The notes under the pieces: generated by a model
The model's database searches: none
Seen by the model: only the letters and a program-made list of their open reading frames with translations
What the model was told of the DNA's origin: nothing
Program-made: the position numbers and the translations under genes
Part shown: piece by piece, positions 17,603 through 24,749 of the stretch
How the letters are laid out: every line of letters begins with the position of its first letter
How positions within the stretch are numbered: the first letter of the stretch is position 1
Source of the DNA: Parachlamydiales bacterium
GTDB taxonomy: Bacteria > Chlamydiota > Chlamydiia > Chlamydiales > Rhabdochlamydiaceae
NCBI GenBank assembly: GCA_027316765.1
Contig: DAHVFY010000005.1
Coordinates: forward strand, 1 to 40,619
Direction: 5' to 3'
Length of the DNA stretch: 40,619 nucleotides

Positions 17603-18253
17603 TTATTTTTTTACTCGTTTTTTCTTAGATGCGGTCACGTAGACAAGAGAATTGCGCGCCCCAGGGACAGCTCCCGCTATAACGAGGACTTGCTTTGCTT
17701 CATCAATCTTGACCACTTGTAGATTCTCTACAGTCACTCTCTCTCCGCCCATGCGTCCTGACTTCTTTTGTCCTGGCAAACAACGGCCCGGAGATGATCT
17801 CATACCACACGATCCACCGTGGCGATGAAACCCAGAGCCATGAGACGCAGGACCACCAGCAAAGTGATGGCGCTTTATAACACCCTGATGTCCCTTTCCT
17901 TTAGAAATTGAACAAACATTAACATATGCAACATCTGCAAAGGAGGCAACAGTCACCTCTTGACCAACCTGATACTGCTCGACGTCGTCAACACGCGTTT
18001 CAGAAAGCTTTCTTCTCGGCTCAACATTGCCTTTCGCATAGTGCCCACGCATCGCTTTGCTAACATTTCTCAATTTTGGCGCCGTCACTTTAAAAGCTCC
18101 AAGCTGAACAGCATTATAGCCATCCACTTCAGCATTCTTGACTTGCGTGATTACATTAGCTTCGGCATGAATTACCGTACAAACGACAAGATTTCCTTTA
18201 TCATCAAACAGTCTTGTCATTCCTGCTTTTTTTCCCATAAATTTCAGAGTCAT
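17603..18253 (-). CDS. rplC: 50S ribosomal protein L3
   Basis: A 216-residue protein near the peptidyl transferase centre. I place the start at ATG 18253 (MTLKFMGKKAGMTRLFDDKG), which matches the family N-terminus and has AAGGA nine bases upstream; the frame runs open to 18322. Other signatures are SISKGKGHQGVIKRHHFAGGPASHGSGFHRHGGSCGMRSSPGRCLPGQKKSGRMG. It is the first gene of the superoperon: rpsJ is not in front of it, as in Chlamydia. Confidence 0.97.
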   Translation of the reverse strand: MTLKFMGKKAGMTRLFDDKGNLVVCTVIHAEANVITQVKNAEVDGYNAVQLGAFKVTAPKLRNVSKAMRGHYAKGNVEPRRKLSETRVDDVEQYQVGQEVTVASFADVAYVNVCSISKGKGHQGVIKRHHFAGGPASHGSGFHRHGGSCGMRSSPGRCLPGQKKSGRMGGERVTVENLQVVKIDEAKQVLVIAGAVPGARNSLVYVTASKKKRVKK

Positions 18254-18322
18254 ACTTCTACACGTCCTTAGTCGGATGTTCCCTTCTCTGTGATCAACAA
18301 CACCGTTGGCAAGACAAGCCAA

Positions 18323-18353
18323 GTGAAGAGCGCACCATATCTAGGTGCTTCAC
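18323..18353 (-). promoter_or_regulatory. Stem-loop in the rplC leader
   Basis: GTGAA + GCACC on one side and GGTGC + TTCAC on the other form ten pairs around a seven-base loop, with a four-base bulge on one arm. A smaller hairpin (GCCC/GGGC, 18362-18375) lies beside it. Both fall in the roughly 185-base leader between the proposed promoter and rplC. Such leaders often mediate ribosomal-protein feedback; that role here is inference. Confidence 0.5.
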
Positions 18354-18444
18354 ATTCATTCGCCCTTCATCGGGCTAAAGCGAACAGGCTAACAAAATTG
18401 CGATTTTCTACACAAACAATTTCGCATCCACTGCTCATTTTTCG

Positions 18445-18474
18445 AGTCTACACCAAAGCCCGAATTTTTCTCAA
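18445..18474 (-). promoter_or_regulatory. Candidate sigma66 promoter of the ribosomal superoperon
   Basis: On the minus strand TTGAGA (18474-18469) and TAGACT (18450-18445) are separated by 18 bases, with TG just before the -10. It overlaps the stop codon of the small membrane frame upstream. Confidence 0.5.
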
Positions 18475-18659
18475 GAAATTATGGACAAATAAGGAATAAC
18501 GACCAAGGTTACGATAAGCCCTACAAAAATCGCTATAGTGAAACATTCTTGAAATGTAAGCTCTACACTTACTCCATTGGAGGCTTGCTGCCGATTCTTA
18601 CGATTTTTTAGATCAAAAACTCGACGAAACGTCTTAGTTAAATAGATCCCTAACTTCAA
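18471..18659 (-). CDS. Possible small membrane protein
   Basis: A 62-residue frame from a TTG at 18659, just after the last Inc-like gene. The N-terminal half is basic (LTKTFRRVFDLKNRKNRQQ) and the C-terminal half is one hydrophobic segment (FTIAIFVGLIVTLVVIPYLS). GGAG lies 11 bases before the TTG, which is far. Either a real single-pass protein with the positive side facing the cytosol, or chance; I do not recognise it. Confidence 0.33.
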   Translation of the reverse strand: MKLGIYLTKTFRRVFDLKNRKNRQQASNGVSVELTFQECFTIAIFVGLIVTLVVIPYLSIIS

Positions 18660-18666
18660 GGGCAGG

Positions 18667-19281
18667 CTAGCTCCACATGGCTGTCTTGGCATTCGGAGAA
18701 TCATTACAACACATATAAGCAATACCGGCAATCAGAAAAGCTATCCCCGCCAAAACTAATACCCCAGATAGACCTGTAAAAAGGGCGTAACCGAGCAAAG
18801 CTGAAGCAAGCTCTAAAGCAAAATACGCAATAAAACAGAGCTCGCTCATTAGACTAAACGAAGTAAAAATAGCTTGATTTCTAGCAAAGGCTCTAAGCGG
18901 AGCTGGGCTATCAGGTCGATCAAGCTTCTCAAAAAATATAAGATCTTTAATACCGCTATAAATCCTGAAAATAGAAAATAGACAGCTCATTGACCTGTTA
19001 AAAATTGAAAAGATAAACTTTTCTTTACTAAAAACAGATCCTGGAATGCTACTAACCCATTCCATGATACCGGATGCACCCCAAACCACAAATAACTTAT
19101 TAACAAAGACGCTTCTTCTTGCCTTCTCTTCCGCTCTCGCATTAAAAACTCTGGAAACACTCTTTTGAGTTTTTGCAGCTGAATTAACGCCAATTGCCCC
19201 CAAGGCCATGCTAAATGCCGACAAAACAGCTCCCATTAGCGTTCCATGAACACTACTTCCGCTTACGACACCTACAGTCAT
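18667..19281 (-). CDS. Inc-like hydrophobic membrane protein 4 of cluster
   Basis: About 204 residues from the ATG at 19281 (MTVGVVSGSSVHG), which overlaps the stop of the preceding gene as ATGA. Hydrophobic segments appear near the N-terminus (LMGAVLSAFSMALGAIGV) and as a closely spaced pair near the C-terminus (FIAYFALELASALLGYALF and GVLVLAGIAFLIAGIAYMCC), the bilobed pattern typical of chlamydial inclusion membrane proteins. There is no cleavable signal peptide. The function is unknown. The position between rplC and fmt is that of cap1/CT529 in C. trachomatis. Confidence 0.7.
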   Translation of the reverse strand: MTVGVVSGSSVHGTLMGAVLSAFSMALGAIGVNSAAKTQKSVSRVFNARAEEKARRSVFVNKLFVVWGASGIMEWVSSIPGSVFSKEKFIFSIFNRSMSCLFSIFRIYSGIKDLIFFEKLDRPDSPAPLRAFARNQAIFTSFSLMSELCFIAYFALELASALLGYALFTGLSGVLVLAGIAFLIAGIAYMCCNDSPNAKTAMWS

Positions 19282-19976
19282 GCAAATCCTCCACACAGGT
19301 TACCAGACAAACATTTTTTTTCATCTTTATCAAAAAATCGACTTACAACAAAAAGGCCGAGACTTGTTGTGCGAATACCAAGTTGCACTGACGCCGCAAC
19401 TGTACATCCTGCAAGCAAACAAAGTCCAAGTGTACAGTACATTAACAGTTTAATGATATTTTTAACTAAAGAAATTCCCCAGGCCACTTTTGCGGAGAGT
19501 AACTCTCTTTCTTCCCATCCTGAACGGGCAGTGGTCCAAAAAAGATGAAAAAGAACGGATCCCGAATAAACAGTTTCACATGTCGAAGAAAAAATTTTAG
19601 CGATTGCTACGGTCTTCCCTAAAAACTCAGCAGCAGTTTCTTTTAAACAACACCTGAAGCCTAACTCTGACATCTCTTCATTAATCCACACTATGGAAGT
19701 CGCACCTGCACCAAACGCCTTGATTCCATACGACGCTCTCTTCCAAATACAAAGTTCCGAATCAAAAAAAGCCAGCCCATTCGTAAGCGCTCGTGGAATA
19801 TAAAATGGCGCTTTTATCGCCTTAACAACTCTACTGATCTCAGATGCAGCAGGATGACAATAAGCAACCCATTTTATTAACCGATAATTCTTAAAAAAGG
19901 ATTTCGCAGAAGCTAATCGCTGGATATAATTTCCTTGAATCCTCTCTTTAGAAAAAGCGCTAACTGAGCTAAGCAT
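19278..19976 (-). CDS. Inc-like hydrophobic membrane protein 3 of cluster
   Basis: A 232-residue protein without a cleavable signal peptide. A basic N-terminal half (ERIQGNYIQRLASAKSFFKNYR, SRVVKAIKAPFYIPRAL) is followed by a hydrophobic C-terminal part (GSVLFHLFW, LLSAKVAWGISLVKNIIKLLMYCTLGLCLLAGCTVAASVQLG). It ends SRFFDKDEKKCLSGNLCGGFA. It overlaps its neighbours by eight bases upstream and four bases downstream, so the cluster is translationally coupled. I recognise no enzyme motif. The overall texture resembles CT529/Cap1 and its relatives; homology is inference from position and composition. Confidence 0.7.
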   Translation of the reverse strand: MLSSVSAFSKERIQGNYIQRLASAKSFFKNYRLIKWVAYCHPAASEISRVVKAIKAPFYIPRALTNGLAFFDSELCIWKRASYGIKAFGAGATSIVWINEEMSELGFRCCLKETAAEFLGKTVAIAKIFSSTCETVYSGSVLFHLFWTTARSGWEERELLSAKVAWGISLVKNIIKLLMYCTLGLCLLAGCTVAASVQLGIRTTSLGLFVVSRFFDKDEKKCLSGNLCGGFA

Positions 19977-20640
19977 ATTCTACCATGGAAATATGCTTTT
20001 TCTTGTCTTCTACAAATCGATTCAAGAAAATATTTACAACAGTAACGCCTACATACAATCCAGAAATAGGAATTAAAATAAAAGCATATACAGAAAGAGA
20101 GGTTGCTACGAAAGAAAGAAGAGCAAAAAATGCCATTGCGACTGAAAGAACAGTTTTCACAACCGCCATTCCCTCTGCCCAGGTTTTAGAATAATAATAA
20201 TTCTTTTGTTTGCTAGTCCTAGAACTCTCCATCTTTTGATAATTATCACTTACTTGCTCGATATGGGAGAAAAAACCAACTCCATCAACCACAACGGTAA
20301 TTCCATCTGAAATTACCAGAGCAGCGACTAAAAATTTTCCAGCACGGATCAAATTCATCTTACCGAGCACACCCAAAGCGTCGCATCCATTGCCGACAAG
20401 AGAAAGCCCATCAAGAATAAGCACTTTAACGGAGTGCCCTTTATCTAACGGGAATTGGCGCACATCCTCTGAGATATCCATCATTTTAGATAAAATCTGA
20501 GGAAAGACAGCAACAGATGTCACTTTGCTTAGTGCATCTGCGCTGCCTCCGATGTTGCCTGTAAAAGTGCTAATGGCTCTAGAAATATCCCAGAGATCAT
20601 CGCAATTTTTAAAACCTTGTATACAAGAATCTCTAGTCAT
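19969..20640 (-). CDS. Inc-like hydrophobic membrane protein 2 of cluster
   Basis: A 223-residue protein. The middle is hydrophobic (AGKFLVAALVISDGITVVVDGVGFF) and a bilobed pair lies near the C-terminus (AVVKTVLSVAMAFFALLSFVATSL and VYAFILIPISGLYVGVTVVNIFL), separated by a very short turn. It ends with a charged tail NRFVEDKKKHISMVEYA, expected to be cytosolic to whichever compartment it sits in. The start ATG shares one base with the stop of the upstream gene. The two-helix hairpin with a tight turn is the main Inc-type criterion. The function is unknown. Confidence 0.72.
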   Translation of the reverse strand: MTRDSCIQGFKNCDDLWDISRAISTFTGNIGGSADALSKVTSVAVFPQILSKMMDISEDVRQFPLDKGHSVKVLILDGLSLVGNGCDALGVLGKMNLIRAGKFLVAALVISDGITVVVDGVGFFSHIEQVSDNYQKMESSRTSKQKNYYYSKTWAEGMAVVKTVLSVAMAFFALLSFVATSLSVYAFILIPISGLYVGVTVVNIFLNRFVEDKKKHISMVEYA

Positions 20641-21425
20641 TATTTTATCAGCTGTACTCTTTGAGGGGGTATGGATTGCACAAAAATTTTATCCCAAAAC
20701 TTAGAACCAATCATCGTCACTAATGCAAAGGCAGGGAGCAGCACAAACGCCGCAGGATGAAATACAACACCAAACCAAAATGACACGAATAGAACAACAG
20801 CAAAAATCACGTAAGCTGCCGCTGTGCCGCTATCTAACCCCGCTTTTACACCTTTGACGGTCGCATATGTCAATGCATTTGTCGCTTCTTTATTTGCTCT
20901 TGTGCCCGACTTAGTATTATATTTAGTACGAAATGCACTAACGCCGCTCTTAATTTCTTGAGTAATATCTCGAACATTTTTTACACCTTGATCGCCAAAC
21001 ACAACGCCCATCCCCACAGGACCTAGACCTTTGACTACCGTTGTTGCCAATTTTGGGATATTGGTAGTCACATTCTTGAAGACAAAATCGTAAAGATCAT
21101 TAGCAGGTCCACCAAGAGACAACACTTTTACGACAGCTTCTTTAGCATTATACAAGCTTGGCTTGTCAAAAAATTGCTGTCCCGCTGCACCGATTTTAGA
21201 AAAGGTTCCAGGAAACCCGGCTATCCCAATGACAAGTTTACCTGTGCCTGCAGCGCTTGTCACACTCGATTGAAGTGGTGTTTGCTCCACGCCGAGAAGA
21301 TTTTTAATTTTGCCGATAGTTTCAATGGAAGAAAACGTTTTCCCTACAAGAAATAACGTATCAGTTTCTAACATGCCCCAAAGACGCCCGGGAACACCTG
21401 TCATCTGTAATCCACTCATATTCAA
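20640..21425 (-). CDS. Inc-like hydrophobic membrane protein 1 of cluster
   Basis: A 261-residue protein, first of the cluster, with GAGG six bases before its ATG and a candidate promoter 30-60 bases upstream. Residues 55-90 are Gly/Ala-rich (SSVTSAAGTGKLVIGIAGFPG), and 125-150 likewise. The C-terminus holds two closely spaced hydrophobic segments (TAAAYVIFAVVLFVSFWFGVVF and AAFVLLPAFALVTMIG) with a tight HP turn, the bilobed pattern. Type III secretion to the inclusion membrane is the likely route if it is an Inc protein; no signal is readable by eye. Confidence 0.72.
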   Translation of the reverse strand: MNMSGLQMTGVPGRLWGMLETDTLFLVGKTFSSIETIGKIKNLLGVEQTPLQSSVTSAAGTGKLVIGIAGFPGTFSKIGAAGQQFFDKPSLYNAKEAVVKVLSLGGPANDLYDFVFKNVTTNIPKLATTVVKGLGPVGMGVVFGDQGVKNVRDITQEIKSGVSAFRTKYNTKSGTRANKEATNALTYATVKGVKAGLDSGTAAAYVIFAVVLFVSFWFGVVFHPAAFVLLPAFALVTMIGSKFWDKIFVQSIPPQRVQLIK

Positions 21426-21452
21426 CCTCTAAGTTATTAAAAATTGCTAAAA

Positions 21453-21482
21453 AGTATAGAAAGCATACGCTAAAGTTGTCTT
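21453..21482 (-). promoter_or_regulatory. Candidate promoter of the Inc-like cluster
   Basis: On the minus strand AAGACA (21482-21477) and TATACT (21458-21453) are 18 bases apart. The -10 is strong and the -35 weak. The leader would be about 20 bases and contains the ribosome binding site GAGG. This separates the cluster from fmt upstream. Confidence 0.45.
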
Positions 21483-21519
21483 TACGTACACTCTCAATCT
21501 TTTTTAGAAAAAACTTAAG

Positions 21520-22461
21520 TTAAAAAATATTTACTGAGTTATAACCGGATAAAAAATCTTTAATTAAAAGACTTTTCTTCCCCTCGAGCTGAACCTCGAG
21601 CAGACTAAGAGCTCTCTTGCCACAAGCAACGATCCACTCACGCTTATTAAAAACAAGATTTGTTTTTGGAACGCCTTCAAGATCAACTAACATGCTTTTT
21701 TTAATTTTAAGCCGTTTCATTTCTTTGCCCACTTGAACACGACACCAAGCACCTGGTTGTGGAGAAAGAGCGCGAATCTGATTGTGAATCTGCTCCGCGG
21801 ATAGAGTCCAATTAATTTCTTCCTCGTTAGGTGAAATTTTAGGAGCGAAAGTAATTTTTGAACGATCCTGAGAAGTTTTATGAATATTTCCTCTCTCAAA
21901 ATCTTTAATAACGGCACACAATAGGGGACACGCTAAAGAGCAAAGCCCTTCTTGCAAATCGCCTAAAGTCATTTCTTGAGAAACAGGAAGTTCTGCAGTA
22001 GCGATGACATCCCCAGCATCCATCTCAAGAACCATATCAATAATCGTGATTCCTGTCTTTTTGACCCCATCCATTAAAGCGCGCTGCATCGGGGCAGCCC
22101 CTCGGTACTCAGGAAGAAGACTGGCATGCACATTAATGCATCCCAACCGAGGAAGGGTCAGCACATTTTCTTTAATAATTTCACCGTATGCAACGACAAC
22201 AAAAAGATCTGCCTGAAATTGTTTCAAAACCTCTACGAATTCAGCAGTTGACGCTTTTGCTGGCTGATATAAAGGAACTTGCGGACAAACATGCTGCGAG
22301 ATTTCTTTTACGGGTGGAGACAGCACTTGTAACGATCTTCCACGAGGTTTATCGGGGCGAGTCACAATTGCGATAACGTCAACACTTTGCTCAACAAGGT
22401 AAGAAAGAAGCTTAGCTGCAAAAGAAGATGTGCCAAAAAAAATAATTTTTAGCTTAGACAT
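21520..22461 (-). CDS. fmt: Methionyl-tRNA formyltransferase
   Basis: A 313-residue enzyme that formylates Met-tRNAi using 10-formyl-THF. It starts KIIFFGTSSFAAKLLSYLVE and has the catalytic region NVHASLLPEYRGAAPMQRALMDG (Asn and His of the SLLP motif), then TGITIIDMVLEMDAGDVI with the conserved Asp. The C-terminal OB-like tRNA-binding domain follows (LSPQPGAWCRV). The start overlaps lpxA by eight bases. Last gene of the lnt-lpx unit, as in Chlamydia. Confidence 0.96.
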   Translation of the reverse strand: MSKLKIIFFGTSSFAAKLLSYLVEQSVDVIAIVTRPDKPRGRSLQVLSPPVKEISQHVCPQVPLYQPAKASTAEFVEVLKQFQADLFVVVAYGEIIKENVLTLPRLGCINVHASLLPEYRGAAPMQRALMDGVKKTGITIIDMVLEMDAGDVIATAELPVSQEMTLGDLQEGLCSLACPLLCAVIKDFERGNIHKTSQDRSKITFAPKISPNEEEINWTLSAEQIHNQIRALSPQPGAWCRVQVGKEMKRLKIKKSMLVDLEGVPKTNLVFNKREWIVACGKRALSLLEVQLEGKKSLLIKDFLSGYNSVNIF

Positions 22462-23287
22462 TTTCTTCTAACAATTCTTCAATTTCCTCTTCCTGTTCTT
22501 GAAAAGCACCCTGAAGCCCGATAAGGCCTCTTTTTGAATTTCGACAAAAATCAACCCAGTGCTGTACATGAGGTGTCAAAGGAATTTCATTTTCAACTTT
22601 TTCTAACGCCTCTTCCAGGTGCAATCCTGAACGGTACGTTAACTTGAATGCCTTGTAAAGATCTTTGCGAATTTCGTAAGCAAAATGATTGCGTTTTAAC
22701 CCGATAATATTAAGACCACCCAATTTATAAGGAGACCCGGCTCCGATTGTATAAGGGGGAACATCATGAGTAACGCGGCTAAATCCTCCCACCATGGCAT
22801 ATCGACCAATACGCGAAAACTGGTGAATAGGTGTCACACCACCAATGATAGCATGATCTTCTACGATGACGTGCCCAGCCAACATTGCACCATTGGACAT
22901 AATCACATGATCTCCGACAACGCAGTTATGCGCAACATGGCAAGATGCCATGATTAAGCAATGATCTCCAACTTGAACTACAGAATTCTCCTGACACGAA
23001 GAGTTAATGGTTGCAAATTCACGAATTTCGCAATATTTCCCAATCTTAACAAAAGTCTTCTCGCCTCGAAATTTCAGATCCTGTGTCTTTGTTCCAATAC
23101 TTGCGAAAGGCCATATGGTCGTCCCTTCGCCGATGGTCGTATGACCATCAATATAAACATGAGATTTAATAACAACGTTATCTTCTAAAATAACGGTGCC
23201 TTTGATGACTGCATATGCTTCGATTGTGACATTTTCTCCAATCTTAGCGCCAGTTTCTACAATTGCAGTTGGATGAATATTAGACAT
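22454..23287 (-). CDS. lpxA: UDP-N-acetylglucosamine acyltransferase
   Basis: A 277-residue enzyme for the first step of lipid A synthesis, 3-O-acylation of UDP-GlcNAc from acyl-ACP. It is built of left-handed beta-helix hexapeptides (IHPTAIVETGAKIGENVTI, VVIKSHVYIDGHTTIGEG). The catalytic histidine lies in MASCHVAHNCVVGDH, and the later IGAGSPYKLGGLNIIGLKRNHF is the LpxA signature before the helical C-terminus. It has a longer Glu-rich end (EQEEEIEELLEE). Cytosolic. Confidence 0.96.
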   Translation of the reverse strand: MSNIHPTAIVETGAKIGENVTIEAYAVIKGTVILEDNVVIKSHVYIDGHTTIGEGTTIWPFASIGTKTQDLKFRGEKTFVKIGKYCEIREFATINSSCQENSVVQVGDHCLIMASCHVAHNCVVGDHVIMSNGAMLAGHVIVEDHAIIGGVTPIHQFSRIGRYAMVGGFSRVTHDVPPYTIGAGSPYKLGGLNIIGLKRNHFAYEIRKDLYKAFKLTYRSGLHLEEALEKVENEIPLTPHVQHWVDFCRNSKRGLIGLQGAFQEQEEEIEELLEENV

Positions 23288-23309
23288 TAGAATTCCAATT
23301 CTTTTATAT

Positions 23310-23786
23310 TTATTCAGAACTTAATTGCTCTTTACTAACTAAAGCAAATCCAATTTCAGCTTCAGCCGCCAAATGATCGCCAACCATCGCCCTCGCTTGA
23401 ATCTTACCTCCCTTACTGCTGATATGCACAGCTTTAGCGTGCAACATCAAAACATCTCCGGGAACCACGGGTCGACGAAACTTGGCATTATTTACGCTCA
23501 TTAAGAGAGCAATTTTTTCTTGATGACCTTTTTGATGCACAAGTATTCCACCGGTCTGCGCCAATGCTTCTAAGATGAGCACACCAGGCATAATCGGAAT
23601 GCCGGGAAAATGGCCCTGAAAAAACTGCTCATTAGCTGTTACATTTTTCTGGCCAACAATCAAATTGTCAGCTAAATTCAAAGTGACAATCCTATCAACC
23701 AAAAGAAATGGATAGCGATGTGGCAATATCTTTAGAATCTCTTTCACATCAAAAACGATATTTTGACTTGGGGCTTCCGTGGTCAT
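23310..23786 (-). CDS. fabZ: 3-hydroxyacyl-ACP dehydratase FabZ
   Basis: A 158-residue hot-dog-fold dehydratase of fatty acid elongation. It has ILKILPHRYPFLLVDRI at the N-terminus and the active-site helix FQGHFPGIPIMPGVLILEALAQTGG with catalytic His and Glu. It shares one base with the lpxC stop and sits 22 bases before lpxA. The FabZ/LpxA/LpxC grouping balances acyl chains between phospholipid and lipid A. Confidence 0.96.
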   Translation of the reverse strand: MTTEAPSQNIVFDVKEILKILPHRYPFLLVDRIVTLNLADNLIVGQKNVTANEQFFQGHFPGIPIMPGVLILEALAQTGGILVHQKGHQEKIALLMSVNNAKFRRPVVPGDVLMLHAKAVHISSKGGKIQARAMVGDHLAAEAEIGFALVSKEQLSSE

Positions 23787-24694
23787 CAGAAATTCTCCAT
23801 TTTAATAGCTTTCAGCAATTCTCGCGCCAATGCATGATTCGAAGCATGCCCCGAACGTATAGCAATAATATGCGCCGAAAAAAAACAACCCATTAAAGCA
23901 AGATCTCCGATAAGATCTAAAACTTTATGGCGTACCATTTCATCTGGAAATCGAATGCCCTCAGGATTGAGAACTTCATCGCCTTTAATAATAATACCAT
24001 TTTGCAAACTGCCACCTTTAATGAATTTTTTTTCAATTAAAGGCATCACTTCTTCATACAGCGAAAATGTCCTACAAGGTGCAATGTTAGAGACAAATAT
24101 CTCTTTATCGATTTTAGAGGAATAAAACTGGCTACGTAGAAAAGAGGAGTGGGGATAATGCAAGGTGTAGCTAATACGATATTCTGTAGAAGGAAGGGCC
24201 ACGAGTTGGACCTCATCGTGACTATAGCAAACAGGAGATGTCAAAGTATAGACCGGAACCTCAACATCTAACTCACAAATACCAGCCTTTTCAATAAGCT
24301 CAATAAAAGGAAGAGAGCTGCCATCTAAAATAGGAACTTCGGGGCCTGAAAGCTCAATAACTACGTTTGTAATTCCACATGCATGCAAAGCTGCCATCAA
24401 GTGCTCTATCGTCTGAACGGCAAACTCGCCCTTCTGGAGCATTGTACATCTAGATGAGGAAACGAGATGATCGAGATCAGATGGAACTACCACCCTTTGA
24501 GGAGTATCTGTTCTTACAAAAAAAATTCCTATTTCCTTCTCTGAAGGAAGTAGACGCAACGTCACTTTTTCGCCTGTGAATAAACCAACCCCATCGATAG
24601 ATACCGGATTTTGAACAGTGCACTGCCTTCTTTTTAATGAGGGTTTGACCCCACATTTCTCTTCTAAATTTCTTGTTTTGCACGCAACAGGCAA
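23786..24694 (-). CDS. lpxC: UDP-3-O-acyl-N-acetylglucosamine deacetylase
   Basis: A 302-residue zinc enzyme catalysing the committed step of lipid A synthesis. The only in-frame start I find is TTG at 24694, which gives about 14 residues before the family's usual LKRRQCTV; the ribosome binding site is weak, so the start is uncertain. Motifs: SIDGVGLFTGEKVTL, the zinc ligand His98 in VQTIEHLMAALHA, GPEVPILDGSSLPF, TFSLYEEV and MVRHKVLDLIGDLAL with the second His and the Asp ligand. A non-ATG start could hold down its level. Confidence 0.94.
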   Translation of the reverse strand: MPVACKTRNLEEKCGVKPSLKRRQCTVQNPVSIDGVGLFTGEKVTLRLLPSEKEIGIFFVRTDTPQRVVVPSDLDHLVSSSRCTMLQKGEFAVQTIEHLMAALHACGITNVVIELSGPEVPILDGSSLPFIELIEKAGICELDVEVPVYTLTSPVCYSHDEVQLVALPSTEYRISYTLHYPHSSFLRSQFYSSKIDKEIFVSNIAPCRTFSLYEEVMPLIEKKFIKGGSLQNGIIIKGDEVLNPEGIRFPDEMVRHKVLDLIGDLALMGCFFSAHIIAIRSGHASNHALARELLKAIKMENF

Positions 24695-24749
24695 AGCTTA
24701 AACCCCAAGCTAATTATATCGATTTTAGAACCTACGTTCTGATAAGAAG

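Noticed and set aside
18254-18322. N-terminal extension of L3
   Set aside because: The 23 added residues have no counterpart in L3 and lie in the structured leader; the ATG at 18253 matches the family start.
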